DNA of 64,000 nt from Thermococcus sp. (GCF_026988555.1 NZ_JALSLB010000054.1:62001-126000), one strand, 5' to 3'; counted from the stretch's first letter, positions 1 through 9,501 are shown. The notes: generated by a model from the letters alone, not told the origin. Made by a program: numbers and translations.

Positions 1-1
1 G

Positions 2-802
2 GTCATGATGCCCGACGGCAGGACGCTCCAGATAGGCACCATGCACAACTACCGCCAGAACTTCGCAAAGGCCTACAACATCCAGTACGAGACGGAGAGC
101 GGCGACCACGAGTACGTCCACCAGACCACCTTCGGAATGAGCGAGAGGCTTTTGGCGGCGGTCATGGCCATACACGGCGACGACAGTGGTCTTGTCCTTC
201 CCCCTACCATCGCCCCGATACAGGTCGTGGTCGTCCCGATACCGAAGAAAGACGCCGAGGCCGACGTCTTTGCCTACGCGAGGGAGATAGCGGAAGAGCT
301 CAGGAACGCCGGGATACGCGTCCATGTGGACGAGCGCGATATAAGACCCGGAAGGAAGTACTACGACTGGGAGCTGAAGGGAGTTCCCCTCAGGATAGAG
401 GTAGGCCCGAGAGACGTTGAGGGAAAGAAGGCTGTCCTCGCGAGGCGCGATACGCTCACCAAGGAGGTCATTGATAGGACTGAACTCGTCGATGCCGTCA
501 GGAGGACCTTCGACGAGATCATGGAGAACCTTTACAGCCGTGCGAAGGCGTTACTTGAGAGCCACATCAAGCGCGTTGACACCATCGAGGAAGCGAAGGA
601 AGTTTTCGAGGACAGGCGCGGTATAGTGGAAATCGCGTGGTGCGGTGAGGAGAGCTGCGGGCTTGAGATGGAGGAAATACTGGACGCCAAGATGCTCGGA
701 ACCCCGTATCCGGACGAAGAGGCCAGAGCCCCGGAAGGGAAGAAGTGCCCGGTCTGCGGCAGGGAGGCCAAGTTCATAGCGAGGTTCGCGAGAACCTACT
801 AA
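2..802 (+). CDS. proS: Prolyl-tRNA synthetase, C-terminal part (5' end outside window)
   Basis: Class II aminoacyl-tRNA synthetase that charges tRNA-Pro in the cytoplasm. The reading frame is already open at the left edge, so the true start lies upstream. The visible part holds the end of the catalytic core with motif 3 ([17 protein letters not shown]), then the Rossmann-like anticodon-binding domain starting near [11 protein letters not shown], and a C-terminal domain with a cysteine cluster (CGEESC and CPVCG) that suggests zinc binding. The protein ends in Tyr, as archaeal/eukaryal-type ProRS proteins do. The next gene is convergent, and a short AT-rich gap follows the stop. Confidence 0.95.
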   Translation, partial: VMMPDGRTLQIGTMHNYRQNFAKAYNIQYETESGDHEYVHQTTFGMSERLLAAVMAIHGDDSGLVLPPTIAPIQVVVVPIPKKDAEADVFAYAREIAEELRNAGIRVHVDERDIRPGRKYYDWELKGVPLRIEVGPRDVEGKKAVLARRDTLTKEVIDRTELVDAVRRTFDEIMENLYSRAKALLESHIKRVDTIEEAKEVFEDRRGIVEIAWCGEESCGLEMEEILDAKMLGTPYPDEEARAPEGKKCPVCGREAKFIARFARTY

Positions 803-845
803 ACCTCGATCTCCCTTCTTATTCTACGCTAAATATAAAAGGGAG

Positions 846-1256
846 TCAAAAGCCGAAGGTTTTAGTCCAGTTGATTCCCCTCTCCTGAAGGGCGGTCCTG
901 AGCATATTGATCGCAGCCTCAATGTACAGATATGCCTTTCTTATGTGAATGCTAAAGATCATCCATCCGAAGTCCCGGTAGTCCGTGGGTATGCCGTACT
1001 GCATGGACTCGTTGTATTCCCTACTAGCGTTTGTGTAGAGGTCCATAGCGAGCTCCAGGGTCTTGTTGCTGACGTTTGCCTGGACACTGAGATTGTAGAG
1101 CCCGTTGAATTTCTGGTCATCGCTCCGGTACATGTAGTACCAAGCGAGGGACTGTTTCAGGAAGTTCTTGTAGTTCCACTGGAGCGCTCCGGCGGTTCCT
1201 GCAAGAGGAGCCAAAAGGACAAACGCCGCCAGTATGAGCACAGCGACCTTTCTCAT
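846..1256 (-). CDS. Small exported protein of unknown function
   Basis: I do not recognise the family. The start is placed at the internal ATG (MRKVAVLILAAF) because GGAGGTG lies a few bases upstream, which excludes a longer ORF beginning about nine codons earlier. The N-terminus is a clear Sec signal peptide: basic MRK, a hydrophobic stretch and an AGA/GALQ cleavage region. The mature part of about 110 residues is rich in Tyr, Asn and Met and looks helical, with possible N-glycosylation sequons (NVS, NAS, NES). No lipobox is present, so it is probably secreted or wall-associated. It lies alone between two unrelated genes. Confidence 0.7.
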   Translation of the reverse strand: MRKVAVLILAAFVLLAPLAGTAGALQWNYKNFLKQSLAWYYMYRSDDQKFNGLYNLSVQANVSNKTLELAMDLYTNASREYNESMQYGIPTDYRDFGWMIFSIHIRKAYLYIEAAINMLRTALQERGINWTKTFGF

Positions 1257-1344
1257 AATCCCACCTCCTCCAAATGTATCCATTTGTCAAGACTTTTAAA
1301 TATTCCTCCGTGAAGCTTTAAAAGCCAGGTGTCAATGGACGACT

Positions 1345-2949
1345 ATGCTGCTCGGAATCCACGACGGTCACGACGCCGGTGCGGTTCTCATAGACGGGGA
1401 TAGGTTATTCGCTGTCAATGAGGAGAGACTCAACGGGATTAAAAAATATCGAGGATTCCCGGTCTTGAGCCTGAAAAAGGTCATGGAGATAGCCGGAGCA
1501 GAACCGGAGGACGTTGAGATTATAGCCGTTGCCGGCATATTCAGGAAGAGGAAGCGCCTTCTTGAGATTGAAGAGAACCTCCGCGCGGTTTTTGGGAAGG
1601 AGTTCAAGAGGAAAGTAACTTTTGTTGAGCACCACCTGGCCCACTCAGCCGCGGCCTACTACACCTCGGGCTGGAGAGACGCCCTCTCAGTGAGTATCGA
1701 TGCCGCCGGGGATGGGCTGAGCGCCTCGGTTTACGCCGCGAGAGACGGCGAGATGATACGAATCGCTCAGAGCACTTACCTAGACTCCCTGGGCGACTTC
1801 TACGCCTCAGTTACAGAGCTTCTCGGCTTCAAGCCGATGCGTCACGAGGGTAAGGTGATGAGCTTGGCCGCCTACGGCAGGCCAACCTACGACCTGAGCT
1901 CAATAATCGAGCTGAACGGTCTGAGCTTCGACAACCATCTCAGGTTTATCGGGATTGAGGCCACGAGGAAGCTCGCCGAGCTCTTTGACTACCCCCTCAG
2001 ACACGCCAAGGAGATTGCCCTCCAGATGAAGCGTGGAAATCTTGAGGGTGAGCTCCAGAGGAAGGCCATAGAGATAGCCGCCAGCGCTCAAGCGCATCTG
2101 GAGGAGCTGATTGAGGAGCTCGGGCTGAAGCTCGTAGAGAAAAACCTCCCCCTCGCCTACGCCGGCGGAGTTGCCCAAAACGTCAAGGCAAACGCGGTGC
2201 TGAGGAAAATCTTTGGCGATGATAATCTCTGGGTCTTTCCGGCGATGGACGACGGCGGTTTGGCATTCGGGGCGGTGGTCTTTGTGAAGGCTCAGCTTGA
2301 TAGGCTCGACGGAAGGTGGAGGCCGTTCAGGCTTGAGCACGTCTATCTTGGGCCGGGGTACTCAAAGGAGGAGGTCGAGGAATTCCTGAAGAAGGAAGGG
2401 GTCAAGTACGAAGAGATAGGGAACGCCTCCGGCTTCGTTGCCGATGCTCTCGTTGATGGGAAGCTCGTTGGCTTCTTCCAGGGAGCAATGGAGTTTGGGC
2501 CGAGGGCTCTGGGCAACCGTTCCATTTTAGCCGACCCGAGGGATGAGGGCGTCAAGGATAGGCTCAACGTTGCATTGAAGAGAGACGTCTTCCAGCCCTT
2601 CGCGCCCTCCATGCTCTGGGAGAAAGCCGAAGGATACCTCGAAGACCTCGGCGGGATGCCGAACGAGTTCATGACGATGAGCTACAGCGCGAGTGAAAGC
2701 TTTAGGGAGCTTGCCCCGGCAGTCGTTCACGTGGACGGTACAACGAGGCCGCAGGCGGTGAGGAGGGAGATAAACCCGGATTACTACGAGATCATCAAAG
2801 CCTTCGAGCGGAGAACTGACCTGGGTGCGGTGCTGAACACGAGCTTCAACATACACGGCGAGCCGATAGTCTGCTCACCGAAGGATGCGCTTAGGACTGC
2901 CAAAAAAGCGGGTCTTGACGTCCTTATGATTGAGGGTTTTGCAGTTTGA
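1345..2949 (+). CDS. NodU/CmcH-family carbamoyltransferase
   Basis: Predicted to transfer a carbamoyl group from carbamoyl phosphate to a hydroxyl group via carbamoyl-adenylate; the acceptor is unknown. The length of 534 residues is usual. The N-terminal ASKHA-type domain carries GIHDGHDAGA, the metal-binding HHLAHSAAAYY near residue 105, and YAGGVAQNVKAN. The C-terminal YrdC-like domain begins around residue 350 and includes EFGPRALGNRSILADPR and NTSFNIHGEPIV, both hallmarks of the family. A TATA-like CTTTAAAAG lies about 25 bp before the ATG and no strong ribosome site is present, so translation is probably leaderless. It stands alone and is convergent with the next gene. A role in surface polysaccharide or metabolite modification is inference only. 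Confidence 0.88.
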   Translation: MLLGIHDGHDAGAVLIDGDRLFAVNEERLNGIKKYRGFPVLSLKKVMEIAGAEPEDVEIIAVAGIFRKRKRLLEIEENLRAVFGKEFKRKVTFVEHHLAHSAAAYYTSGWRDALSVSIDAAGDGLSASVYAARDGEMIRIAQSTYLDSLGDFYASVTELLGFKPMRHEGKVMSLAAYGRPTYDLSSIIELNGLSFDNHLRFIGIEATRKLAELFDYPLRHAKEIALQMKRGNLEGELQRKAIEIAASAQAHLEELIEELGLKLVEKNLPLAYAGGVAQNVKANAVLRKIFGDDNLWVFPAMDDGGLAFGAVVFVKAQLDRLDGRWRPFRLEHVYLGPGYSKEEVEEFLKKEGVKYEEIGNASGFVADALVDGKLVGFFQGAMEFGPRALGNRSILADPRDEGVKDRLNVALKRDVFQPFAPSMLWEKAEGYLEDLGGMPNEFMTMSYSASESFRELAPAVVHVDGTTRPQAVRREINPDYYEIIKAFERRTDLGAVLNTSFNIHGEPIVCSPKDALRTAKKAGLDVLMIEGFAV

Positions 2950-2979
2950 CATTGACGACCGTTATCCAATGAACGTCCC

Positions 2980-3906
2980 TCAATCCTCAGAGGAGGATTC
3001 CATCTCGAATACCCTTTCAAAGACCGTCTTGTGGTTTCCAAAGGCCTCGAACATCCTGCTGGAGTAGCTGGTGGACGCGGTTTCAAGAAACTCCCGCAGG
3101 TTTCGACTTATCCTCTCGTTCATAGGAACGTGAAGTGGAGCGGGCTCGTAGTAGTCCAGACCTTTCATGAGGGCCGTTGAGAAGTACCAGAGGGTTTTTC
3201 TGACTTTTCTACCTTTTATCCGGGAGAAACTGGCTTCCATACAGTTGAACGCCGCATGTAGAAGGACTATCATGTCGATTTCAACGCCCTTTCTAAGCAA
3301 CTTTTCCCTCCTTTCATCCCCACTCATGTCTTTGATCCGGTATCCGCTCCTCGTCTGCTCATCGTACGGGACCCTAACGTCGTAGATGCCCTCTACCCTT
3401 GGGTCGTAGACTAGAACCTCGGTCCCACCAATGATGTAGAGTCCTCCTTCCCTAACCTCGACGACGGTGTTCTCGGTGCTCAACACCGGGAGCCCACGGG
3501 CCAGTGCAAGGACGGACATCGTGCTCTTGCCGGTGTGTGGGTAGCCCACGAACAGGACCGCCTTTCCATTCGGTGCAACGACCCCAACGGAGTCGGTTAT
3601 GAACATCCTACCTTCCTTGGCACCCGCCCTAGCAGCCGCCTGGAGGATGAAGAAAATCGGCGCCTCGTTTCCATAGGCGGAGGGGACATCGGATTCAATC
3701 TTGTAAGAATCAACACCTAGGTGATCGTAGCTGGCGCTAAATACACGGAAGTTCCTCCCCTTAAAGCGCTCGACGACAACTTGCGGGCCGCCGGAACGAA
3801 CCTCAACGTCAGGGAGGTACCGTCTCGCAAAAAGCCCAAAGAAACCGTCTTTAAAGCCATCATCGAGCTCACCCGTGAACCGAATATTAACTCCACCCGT
3901 TCTCAT
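2980..3906 (-). CDS. HPr kinase/PEPCK-fold P-loop ATPase-like protein
   Basis: The central P-loop GYPHTGKST, preceded by DSVGVVAPNGKAVLFV and followed by LALARGLPVLSTENTVV, matches the HprK/phosphoenolpyruvate-carboxykinase-like kinase fold. The N-terminal 110 residues resemble the accessory region of stand-alone HprK-like proteins. No PTS gene is visible here, so a classical HPr kinase role is unlikely; small-molecule or protein phosphorylation is possible. The ATG at MRTGGVNIRF is chosen because GGGAGGGTTGGGAGAC precedes it; the longer reading needs a TTG. A TATA-like TTATAAAC lies about 35 bp upstream. The C-terminal 90 residues have no motif I recognise. Confidence 0.6.
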   Translation of the reverse strand: MRTGGVNIRFTGELDDGFKDGFFGLFARRYLPDVEVRSGGPQVVVERFKGRNFRVFSASYDHLGVDSYKIESDVPSAYGNEAPIFFILQAAARAGAKEGRMFITDSVGVVAPNGKAVLFVGYPHTGKSTMSVLALARGLPVLSTENTVVEVREGGLYIIGGTEVLVYDPRVEGIYDVRVPYDEQTRSGYRIKDMSGDERREKLLRKGVEIDMIVLLHAAFNCMEASFSRIKGRKVRKTLWYFSTALMKGLDYYEPAPLHVPMNERISRNLREFLETASTSYSSRMFEAFGNHKTVFERVFEMESSSED

Positions 3907-4026
3907 GTCTCCCAACCCTCCCCGTATGGAGGCCAGTGGGGGTGTTTATAACGTTTCCGTAAAAAGCCATCGTGGGAAGAACGTGTGACATGGGTCTGAA
4001 AATCAAAGTGAAGAAGAGGGCGAGCC

Positions 4027-4707
4027 TCACTCGAGGGCGGCCAGGAGTTTCTCCATAAACATCTTCTCGGGGTAGGCACCCTCAAATTGGATCTTATCCT
4101 CACCGTCCACCTGGATAACTATCTTCGGAACGGCCATGACGCTGTACTGGTCAGCCCACTCCGGGTACTCGATGGCCTCGACCATGTCACCGAGTATCCT
4201 GCCTTTGCCGGCATTGGCGTTCTCGATGGCGAACTTATGAGCCATCCTGACGGCAAGCGGACAGTACGGGCAGGTCGGAGTGACAAAGACCAGTATCCTA
4301 ACGTCCCTCTCTATTTTGGAAAGATCATCCTTGCTCTCCGGCATGAGATCTGTGTTGGTGTTGCTGACGTCCACTATATCTTCAAGGAAGGCCGAGAATT
4401 CGTGTCCAGCAGGAAGGCCAAAGAAGCGGACCCCCATGTCCCTGCCGTCCTGTGTTACGGTCGTTGCGGGAGCGCGGTCGATCCTGTACTTCGCGGCCAG
4501 CTCCTTTCCCTCGTCGGTATCAAAGTCAACGATCTCGTAGTCGAGCTTGTCGCTCAGTTCGGAGAGCTCGCTAACCAGTTGCTTGAGCTGGTCGCAGTAC
4601 TGGCAGTGCTCTTTTCCAATGAACACGATGAGTTTTACGGGGTTGGCCATTTTGGAGAAGAACTCCTCTTTGATGACCTTCTTGTCCCCATCACCGATCA
4701 ATCCCAT
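4027..4707 (-). CDS. pdo: Protein disulfide oxidoreductase (glutaredoxin-like Pdo)
   Basis: Cytoplasmic thiol-disulfide oxidoreductase made of two thioredoxin folds, each with a CxxC centre: CQYC at residues 35-38 and CPYC at 146-149. The cis-proline contexts RAPATTV and AVPKIVI are visible. The length of 226 residues equals that of the characterised Pyrococcus protein. In Thermococcales it forms disulfides in intracellular proteins and accepts electrons from a thioredoxin-reductase-like flavoprotein; it belongs to the sulfur-response regulon. It is divergent from surR, and its promoter region contains an exact extended SurR motif (4722-4738). The start is supported by GGAGGTG upstream of ATG. 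Confidence 0.95.
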   Translation of the reverse strand: MGLIGDGDKKVIKEEFFSKMANPVKLIVFIGKEHCQYCDQLKQLVSELSELSDKLDYEIVDFDTDEGKELAAKYRIDRAPATTVTQDGRDMGVRFFGLPAGHEFSAFLEDIVDVSNTNTDLMPESKDDLSKIERDVRILVFVTPTCPYCPLAVRMAHKFAIENANAGKGRILGDMVEAIEYPEWADQYSVMAVPKIVIQVDGEDKIQFEGAYPEKMFMEKLLAALE

Positions 4708-4721
4708 CCTTACGCACCTCC

Positions 4722-4738
4722 AACTAAAGGTTTATAAC
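4722..4738 (-). promoter_or_regulatory. SurR recognition site overlapping the pdo TATA box
   Basis: Read on the minus strand the sequence is GTTATAAACCTTTAGTT, an exact match to the extended SurR motif GTT-n3-AAC-n5-GTT. The first half (TTATAAA, 4731-4737) is also the probable TATA box of pdo, so bound SurR would compete with TBP. This is the geometry expected for repression of pdo when sulfur is absent. The motif is established knowledge from Pyrococcus; the regulatory outcome is inference. Confidence 0.8.
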
Positions 4739-4778
4739 CATCTGAACGCTATATCATGCAACGGGGACTAATCCCCGA

Positions 4779-4795
4779 GTTTGCAACCTAAGGTT
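4779..4795 (+). promoter_or_regulatory. SurR recognition site upstream of the surR promoter
   Basis: GTTTGCAACCTAAGGTT matches the extended SurR motif GTT-n3-AAC-n5-GTT exactly. It lies just upstream of the surR TATA box (TATATAAG, 4806-4813), a position suited to activation or autoregulation rather than to blocking TBP. Together with the site at 4722-4738 it gives the divergent pdo/surR intergenic region two sites 57 bases apart, start to start. Confidence 0.8.
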
Positions 4796-4844
4796 AAATG
4801 TTCACTATATAAGCTTTACGTCACAGATATGGGTGGTGTGGGTC

Positions 4845-5549
4845 ATGACTGAACCGGATATATTTTACATCTTGGGGAACAAAGTGAGGCGCGATCTTCT
4901 CAGCCACCTCACCTGTACGGAGTGCTACTTCAGCTTCCTCAGCAGCAAGGTCAGCGTTTCTTCAACGGCTGTGGCCAAGCACCTTAAAATCATGGAACGA
5001 CAAGGAATCCTGAAGTCTCACGAGAAGGAGGGACCATTTATCGGACCCGCGAGGAAGTACTACGACATTGCCATATCAAGAACCTACGTTGCCACGGTTA
5101 CCCCGAACGTATTCTGGTACCACGGCTTGGACTTAAAAGACCCAAACGAGGGCACCTTCAACATCGAAGTGAGTCTGCCCGAAACCAAAGACTCCGACCT
5201 CACTGAGCTGGTGACCCAGTTCCTGCGCCTCAACAGGGAGCTCAACAAGGTTCTCCAGGCCCTGGGATCCGTGGAACATGGCCGTGATGTTCTTATGAGC
5301 CGGATAAAAGAACGTTATCTCCGCGAGATAGGTGACATGACCCAGCTGGCCATCCTCCATTATCTGCTCATCGAGGGCACCGCAACCGTTGATGAACTCA
5401 GTGACAGACTCAACTTAAAGGAGAGGGAGGTCGTGGCCAAAGCAGAGGAACTGGGCAGATTTATACCGTTAAGGATAAAAGATGGCGTTATCGAGATTGA
5501 TTCAGAAAGGCTTCAGTCAGAGGGTGAAGGTGATGGTAGAGAAGATTAG
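4845..5549 (+). CDS. surR: Sulfur response transcriptional regulator SurR
   Basis: ArsR-family DNA-binding protein that switches Thermococcales between hydrogen-producing and sulfur-reducing metabolism. The N-terminal winged helix (residues 1-70, with SSTAVAKHLKIMERQGIL as the recognition region) contains the redox switch CTEC at residues 24-27; oxidation of this CxxC by sulfur abolishes DNA binding in the Pyrococcus protein. A second helix-turn-helix-like region sits near the C-terminus (GDMTQLAILHYLL, DELSDRLNLKEREV). The ATG at MTEPDIF is chosen because GGTGGTGTGG precedes it. The gene is divergent from pdo and overlaps the downstream ferredoxin by 17 bases, suggesting one transcript for surR, the ferredoxin and the geranylgeranyl reductase. 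Confidence 0.95.
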   Translation: MTEPDIFYILGNKVRRDLLSHLTCTECYFSFLSSKVSVSSTAVAKHLKIMERQGILKSHEKEGPFIGPARKYYDIAISRTYVATVTPNVFWYHGLDLKDPNEGTFNIEVSLPETKDSDLTELVTQFLRLNRELNKVLQALGSVEHGRDVLMSRIKERYLREIGDMTQLAILHYLLIEGTATVDELSDRLNLKEREVVAKAEELGRFIPLRIKDGVIEIDSERLQSEGEGDGRED

Positions 5550-5736
5550 AATCGTGGTCAACACGGACAGATGCTACCTCTGCGGGGGCTGTGCCGGAGT
5601 TTGCCCAACGCTCGCAATAGAGGTGAGCTCCTCGAGCTGGAACTTCTACCAGGATAAATGCATCTCATGCAGGATATGCGTTAACACCTGTCCCGTTGGG
5701 GCGCTGACCGCCGAACCCCTGGAGGGAGAAGAATGA
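5533..5736 (+). CDS. Two-cluster [4Fe-4S] ferredoxin
   Basis: Small electron carrier of 67 residues starting at [19 protein letters not shown] precedes the ATG. It has two classic ferredoxin motifs, [12 protein letters not shown] near residue 13 and [12 protein letters not shown] near residue 43, each able to bind a [4Fe-4S] cluster. The start lies inside the end of surR and the stop overlaps the start of the geranylgeranyl reductase gene by 4 bases, so the three genes are translationally coupled. The context suggests it donates electrons to the reductase, as ferredoxins are known to do for archaeal lipid saturation; this link is inference. Confidence 0.92.
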   Translation: MVEKIRIVVNTDRCYLCGGCAGVCPTLAIEVSSSSWNFYQDKCISCRICVNTCPVGALTAEPLEGEE

Positions 5737-6923
5737 AAGGGATGAAATATGACGTAGTCGTAGTCGGTGCCGGAATCGCCGGCCCGATAATTGCGAGGAA
5801 CGTTGCCAGAAAAGGATACTCCGTTATTCTAATAGATAAAAAGTGGGCGATCGGTACGCCGAAGCAGTGCGCCGAGGGAATCAGCGTAAAGGTATTCGAG
5901 AAGTACGGGATACCCTACGACAGGCGCTTCATCAACCGCGAGGTGTACGGTGCCAAGCTTTATTCCCCAAGCGGCTACGAACTTGAGATGAGGTACAAGG
6001 ACGTCAGCGGTGTCATCCTGGAGAGGAAGGTCTTCGATAAGATGCTGGCCTACTACGCGGCGAAGGCCGGGGCCGATGTCCTCGCCAGAACTGAGGCGGT
6101 GGACGTCATTAGGAGAGACGGTAGGGTCGCTGGAATTAAGGCCAAGCACGAAGATGAGCCGGTAGAAATCTACGCAGACGTTATCGTCGCGGCAGATGGT
6201 GTGGAAAGCACAATAGCGAGGAAGGCCGGCATAAACACCTACGCTCCGCCACACGAGTTCGATTCGAGCTATGAGTACGAGATGCTCATCGAAGGCTACG
6301 ACCCGGATCTGATACACCTATGGTTCGGCAACGAGGTTGCCCCTAGGGGTTACGTCTGGGTCTTCCCGAAGGACGAGGACAGGGCCAACGTCGGCATAGG
6401 GATCAACTCGGACAACCCGCAGACGGCCAAGTACTACCTCGACAAGTGGCTGGGGGAGAACAGGATTCCGGCTAAGAAGATCCTCGAGGTGAACGTTGGA
6501 GTCGTCCCCGTCGGCGGTTTCGTCAAGGAGCTCGTCAAGGATAACGTTCTCGTCGTTGGAGACGCGGCGAGGCAGGTAAATCCAATGCACGGTGGTGGAA
6601 TGGGTGAGGCCATGGAGGCCGGAACCATCGCGAGCGAGTGGATAATCCAGGCCCTTGAGGAAGAGAACATCACCCTCCTTCAGAACTACGCCAGAGAGTG
6701 GTGGGAGAAGGAAGGGGGGAGACTTGAGAAGATCCTCAAGGTCAGGAAGATTACAGAGAAGCTCACGGATGAGGATCTGGACCTCTTCATCCAGCTCCTC
6801 AGCGGTGCCGACGCCGAGAAGATAGCCGGCGGCAATTACTTTGAGGTCATCAAAGCGCTCCTGAAGAACCCGAAGGTTCTCATGAGTCCAAGGAGGATGA
6901 AGCTCCTCAGACAGCTCCTGTGA
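5733..6923 (+). CDS. Geranylgeranyl reductase family flavoprotein
   Basis: FAD-dependent reductase predicted to hydrogenate the double bonds of digeranylgeranylglycerophospholipids during maturation of archaeal membrane lipids. The N-terminal Rossmann motif is [14 protein letters not shown], followed by IDKK and a conserved CAEGIS segment. Further FAD motifs are VVAADGVES near residue 155 and [16 protein letters not shown] near residue 275, both typical of the family. The length of 396 residues is normal. GGAGG precedes the ATG by 7 bases. The ferredoxin gene immediately upstream is a plausible electron donor, and surR is the first gene of the same run. Confidence 0.9.
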   Translation: MKGMKYDVVVVGAGIAGPIIARNVARKGYSVILIDKKWAIGTPKQCAEGISVKVFEKYGIPYDRRFINREVYGAKLYSPSGYELEMRYKDVSGVILERKVFDKMLAYYAAKAGADVLARTEAVDVIRRDGRVAGIKAKHEDEPVEIYADVIVAADGVESTIARKAGINTYAPPHEFDSSYEYEMLIEGYDPDLIHLWFGNEVAPRGYVWVFPKDEDRANVGIGINSDNPQTAKYYLDKWLGENRIPAKKILEVNVGVVPVGGFVKELVKDNVLVVGDAARQVNPMHGGGMGEAMEAGTIASEWIIQALEEENITLLQNYAREWWEKEGGRLEKILKVRKITEKLTDEDLDLFIQLLSGADAEKIAGGNYFEVIKALLKNPKVLMSPRRMKLLRQLL

Positions 6924-6942
6924 TTCTCCTTCTCTTTTCCGG

Positions 6943-9117
6943 TTACTTGGCCTTTCTGGTGCTCCTTCTATAACGGTATTCATCGCAGTTCATGTCCAGA
7001 CAAACCTCATACTCCCGTTCACCCTCACGTATCTTAACGACAGGTGCACCGCCACAGCAGGTTTTGTTGGTTGGTATCACCTCGCCGCGCTGGAGCAGAG
7101 GGTAGGTGACGTTGCACTTTGGCCAGTTGGAGCAACCCACAAACCTCTTTCCGGTTCTCCGGTTGTACCTCACCACGAGGTCGCCACCGCACTTCGGGCA
7201 TTTTCCAACGACGAGGGGCTTTTTCCTCCCTTCCCCTTTGTCAATGGTCTTTTTAACTCCCCTTTCCTCTTCCTCGCTGAGCTCCTTCACGGCGCCGGCC
7301 GTTCTGGCGGCCGTTTTTGAGGTGGTCGCACCGGTTCCAGTAGTCTCCATGAGCATCTTTCCGATGTCGAGCTCCTTCTCCTTGAAGATCTGGAGGATTT
7401 TGATGAGCTGGTTCTTGCTCTCCTCGATGACACCTTCTCTGTCGGCCTTCCCTGCCATAATCTCCTTCATCCTCTCCTCGAAGGCTTTTGTGAGCTCGAC
7501 ACTGACTATGTCGGGCACGTTCCTCTCAAGAGCCTCCACGACCCTCATTCCAAGAGGGGTTACTTTTATCTTTCTCTTACCCTCAATATAGCCGCGGCTG
7601 TAGAGGGTCTCCAGAATCTGGGCGCGGGTGGCCTTGGTTCCTATGCCGAGGTCCTCCATCCTCTTGATAACCGCGGCGGGTGAGTATCTCGCCGGCGGTT
7701 TCGTCTTCTTCTTCTCTCGCTTTATCTGGATTACCTTGACCAGCTCGCTCTCCTTAAACGCGGGGAGGATCACCTCGTCAAACTTGACGTACCTTCCGTA
7801 TACCTTCAGCCAGCCCTCCTTAAGGGTCCTGGCCCCACTCAATAGGAAGCGGTGACCGTTGGAGGTTATGACCACCTTCATTATCTCCCTGACGGCCGGC
7901 TCCATGAAGAGGGCCAGGAAACGCCTGACCACGAGATCGTAGATGTTTTGCTCATCTTTCGTCAGGTCACCTGGCTTTGGAAGCTCTCCCGTTGGGTAAA
8001 TGGCCGGATGAGCAGGGTCGTCCTTCTTCCCCTCAACAGGCCTTAGCTTCTCTCTCCCAAGGAGCTCGTGGGCGAAAGGCTTGTACGCCTCAAGCTTCGC
8101 TAACCTCTGTATTATCGAGCGGAGGTTGAGGTTTTTGGGAAGCTTTTGAGAAGAGGTACGGGGGTAGGACTGGAGACCCTTCTCATAGAGCTTCTGCGCA
8201 AGATCCAGCGTTTTCTTCGGAGAGTAGCCGAATGCTGAGTAGGCCTCCCTCTGGAGGGTTCCAAGATCGAAGGGCACAGGGGGATACCGGTTCTGCTTCT
8301 TGACCTCAACTTTCTCGACGAACGCGGGGCCTTTCTTGGCCTCTTCAACGATGCGTTTGGCCGATTCCTCGTCCAAGATGCGCTCCTTCTCATAGACCGC
8401 CGTGTACTGCCCCCCATCCTTCTCAAGGAGCATTTTGATAACCCAGTAGGGCGTGGGCTTGAAGTTCTGAATCTCTTTCTCCCGGTCCACAAGGAACTTG
8501 AGCGTTGGGCCCTGAACTCGACCCGTGGAAAGAATCATCCACTTGCCGCTCGCACGCTTTATCGCTGATGTTAAGGCCCTTGAAAGGTTGACGCCCCAGT
8601 ACCAGTCAAGGATGTGGCGCGCTATTCCTGCATCAGCCATCCCGAAATTTATGGTGGGTTCAAGGTTGTACCACGCGCGGAGAAGGTCTTTCTTCGTCAG
8701 GGCCGAGAACTTCATCCTCTTTGCCTGGGTGGGGTTGATGCCACAGGCGTACTTGAGGGCCGTGTAACCGATAACTTCACCCTCCGTGTCGTAGTCGCAG
8801 GCCACTACGAACTCGTCCGCCTTCTTCGCCAGAGAGGCCAGGGCGTTGATGTAGTCCTTAGCGTAGCCCTTCCCTTTTTCGGCGACGTGAACGGGGACCC
8901 ACTCCACATCGAATATCGGATAACCGTAAGTCTTTACTCTAGGGGCCAGGGAGAAGAGGTGTCCGACGGCGGGGGCTACCACGGCCTTTTTCCCATCACG
9001 GGTGAACTCGTAATAGTTCGCCTTTCCTATACTCCTCCGCAGAGGTTTTCCCTCAGCGAGTGCGTACGCTATCTTTCTGGCAACGTTTGGCTTCTCCGCG
9101 ATGATGAGCGTGACCAT
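6943..9117 (-). CDS. topA: DNA topoisomerase I (type IA)
   Basis: Relaxes negatively supercoiled DNA by single-strand passage. The N-terminal TOPRIM domain starts [14 protein letters not shown] and has the metal-binding DYDTEGE at residues 108-114. The active-site tyrosine is in SYPRTSSQ (Tyr318). The C-terminus has a four-cysteine zinc finger ([12 protein letters not shown] with CSNWPKC) and a second cysteine set (CCGGAP with CLDMNC). The length is 724 residues. The ATG at MVTLIIAEK is used because GAGGTG lies 5 bases upstream; the frame stays open for another 56 codons upstream, but these are not conserved in family members I know. A TATA-like TTTTTATAG lies upstream. Confidence 0.93.
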   Translation of the reverse strand: MVTLIIAEKPNVARKIAYALAEGKPLRRSIGKANYYEFTRDGKKAVVAPAVGHLFSLAPRVKTYGYPIFDVEWVPVHVAEKGKGYAKDYINALASLAKKADEFVVACDYDTEGEVIGYTALKYACGINPTQAKRMKFSALTKKDLLRAWYNLEPTINFGMADAGIARHILDWYWGVNLSRALTSAIKRASGKWMILSTGRVQGPTLKFLVDREKEIQNFKPTPYWVIKMLLEKDGGQYTAVYEKERILDEESAKRIVEEAKKGPAFVEKVEVKKQNRYPPVPFDLGTLQREAYSAFGYSPKKTLDLAQKLYEKGLQSYPRTSSQKLPKNLNLRSIIQRLAKLEAYKPFAHELLGREKLRPVEGKKDDPAHPAIYPTGELPKPGDLTKDEQNIYDLVVRRFLALFMEPAVREIMKVVITSNGHRFLLSGARTLKEGWLKVYGRYVKFDEVILPAFKESELVKVIQIKREKKKTKPPARYSPAAVIKRMEDLGIGTKATRAQILETLYSRGYIEGKRKIKVTPLGMRVVEALERNVPDIVSVELTKAFEERMKEIMAGKADREGVIEESKNQLIKILQIFKEKELDIGKMLMETTGTGATTSKTAARTAGAVKELSEEEERGVKKTIDKGEGRKKPLVVGKCPKCGGDLVVRYNRRTGKRFVGCSNWPKCNVTYPLLQRGEVIPTNKTCCGGAPVVKIREGEREYEVCLDMNCDEYRYRRSTRKAK

Positions 9118-9501
9118 GGCGACACCTCTATCCCATTGGAGCGGTACTATAAAAATCCTGCGGAAAGCTTTGGGGTGCCCTCCTGAGTTCTGGTGCTCAG
9201 TAAAAGCCTTCAGGATGTCATGAAGTTCAACCCGGTACTCTGGCCGTTGTTCTCCCTCCTGTATTACCCCATTCAATACCGCCATCTGCTGGGGAGAGGC
9301 CAGGAGCGGAACACGAACTGTATGAAGTTGCCAAAATGGAGGTTAACAGATATCAGAATCTGCTGTCGTGGAGCTACTGCTCCTGATGCCACGGCATCGA
9401 CCTCAGGTGCCGCGCTTTTCTAAAGGGCATCCAAATCCCCCTCGGAGTAGATGCCCAACAAAAGAACAAACACTTATAACCACGTACTCTATTCAAGATA
9501 G
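9118..9501. other. Gene-free stretch with possible coding remnants
   Basis: No convincing gene. It contains the topA promoter (TTTTTATAG, minus strand) and the TATA box of the next gene (CTTATAAC, about 9475). Two mutually exclusive open stretches look protein-like: on the minus strand a frame continuous with topA that reads [19 protein letters not shown] from 9285, and on the plus strand a run containing [19 protein letters not shown] that ends at a stop near 9380. Neither has a ribosome site or a family I recognise. The stretch may be a decayed gene. Confidence 0.3.

Noticed and set aside
3944-3952. GTTTATAAC, a core GTT-n3-AAC match upstream of the HPr-kinase-like gene
   Set aside because: It is the TATA box context (TTATAAAC on the minus strand), and the extended half n5-GTT is missing on both strands; core matches arise easily from TATA boxes.
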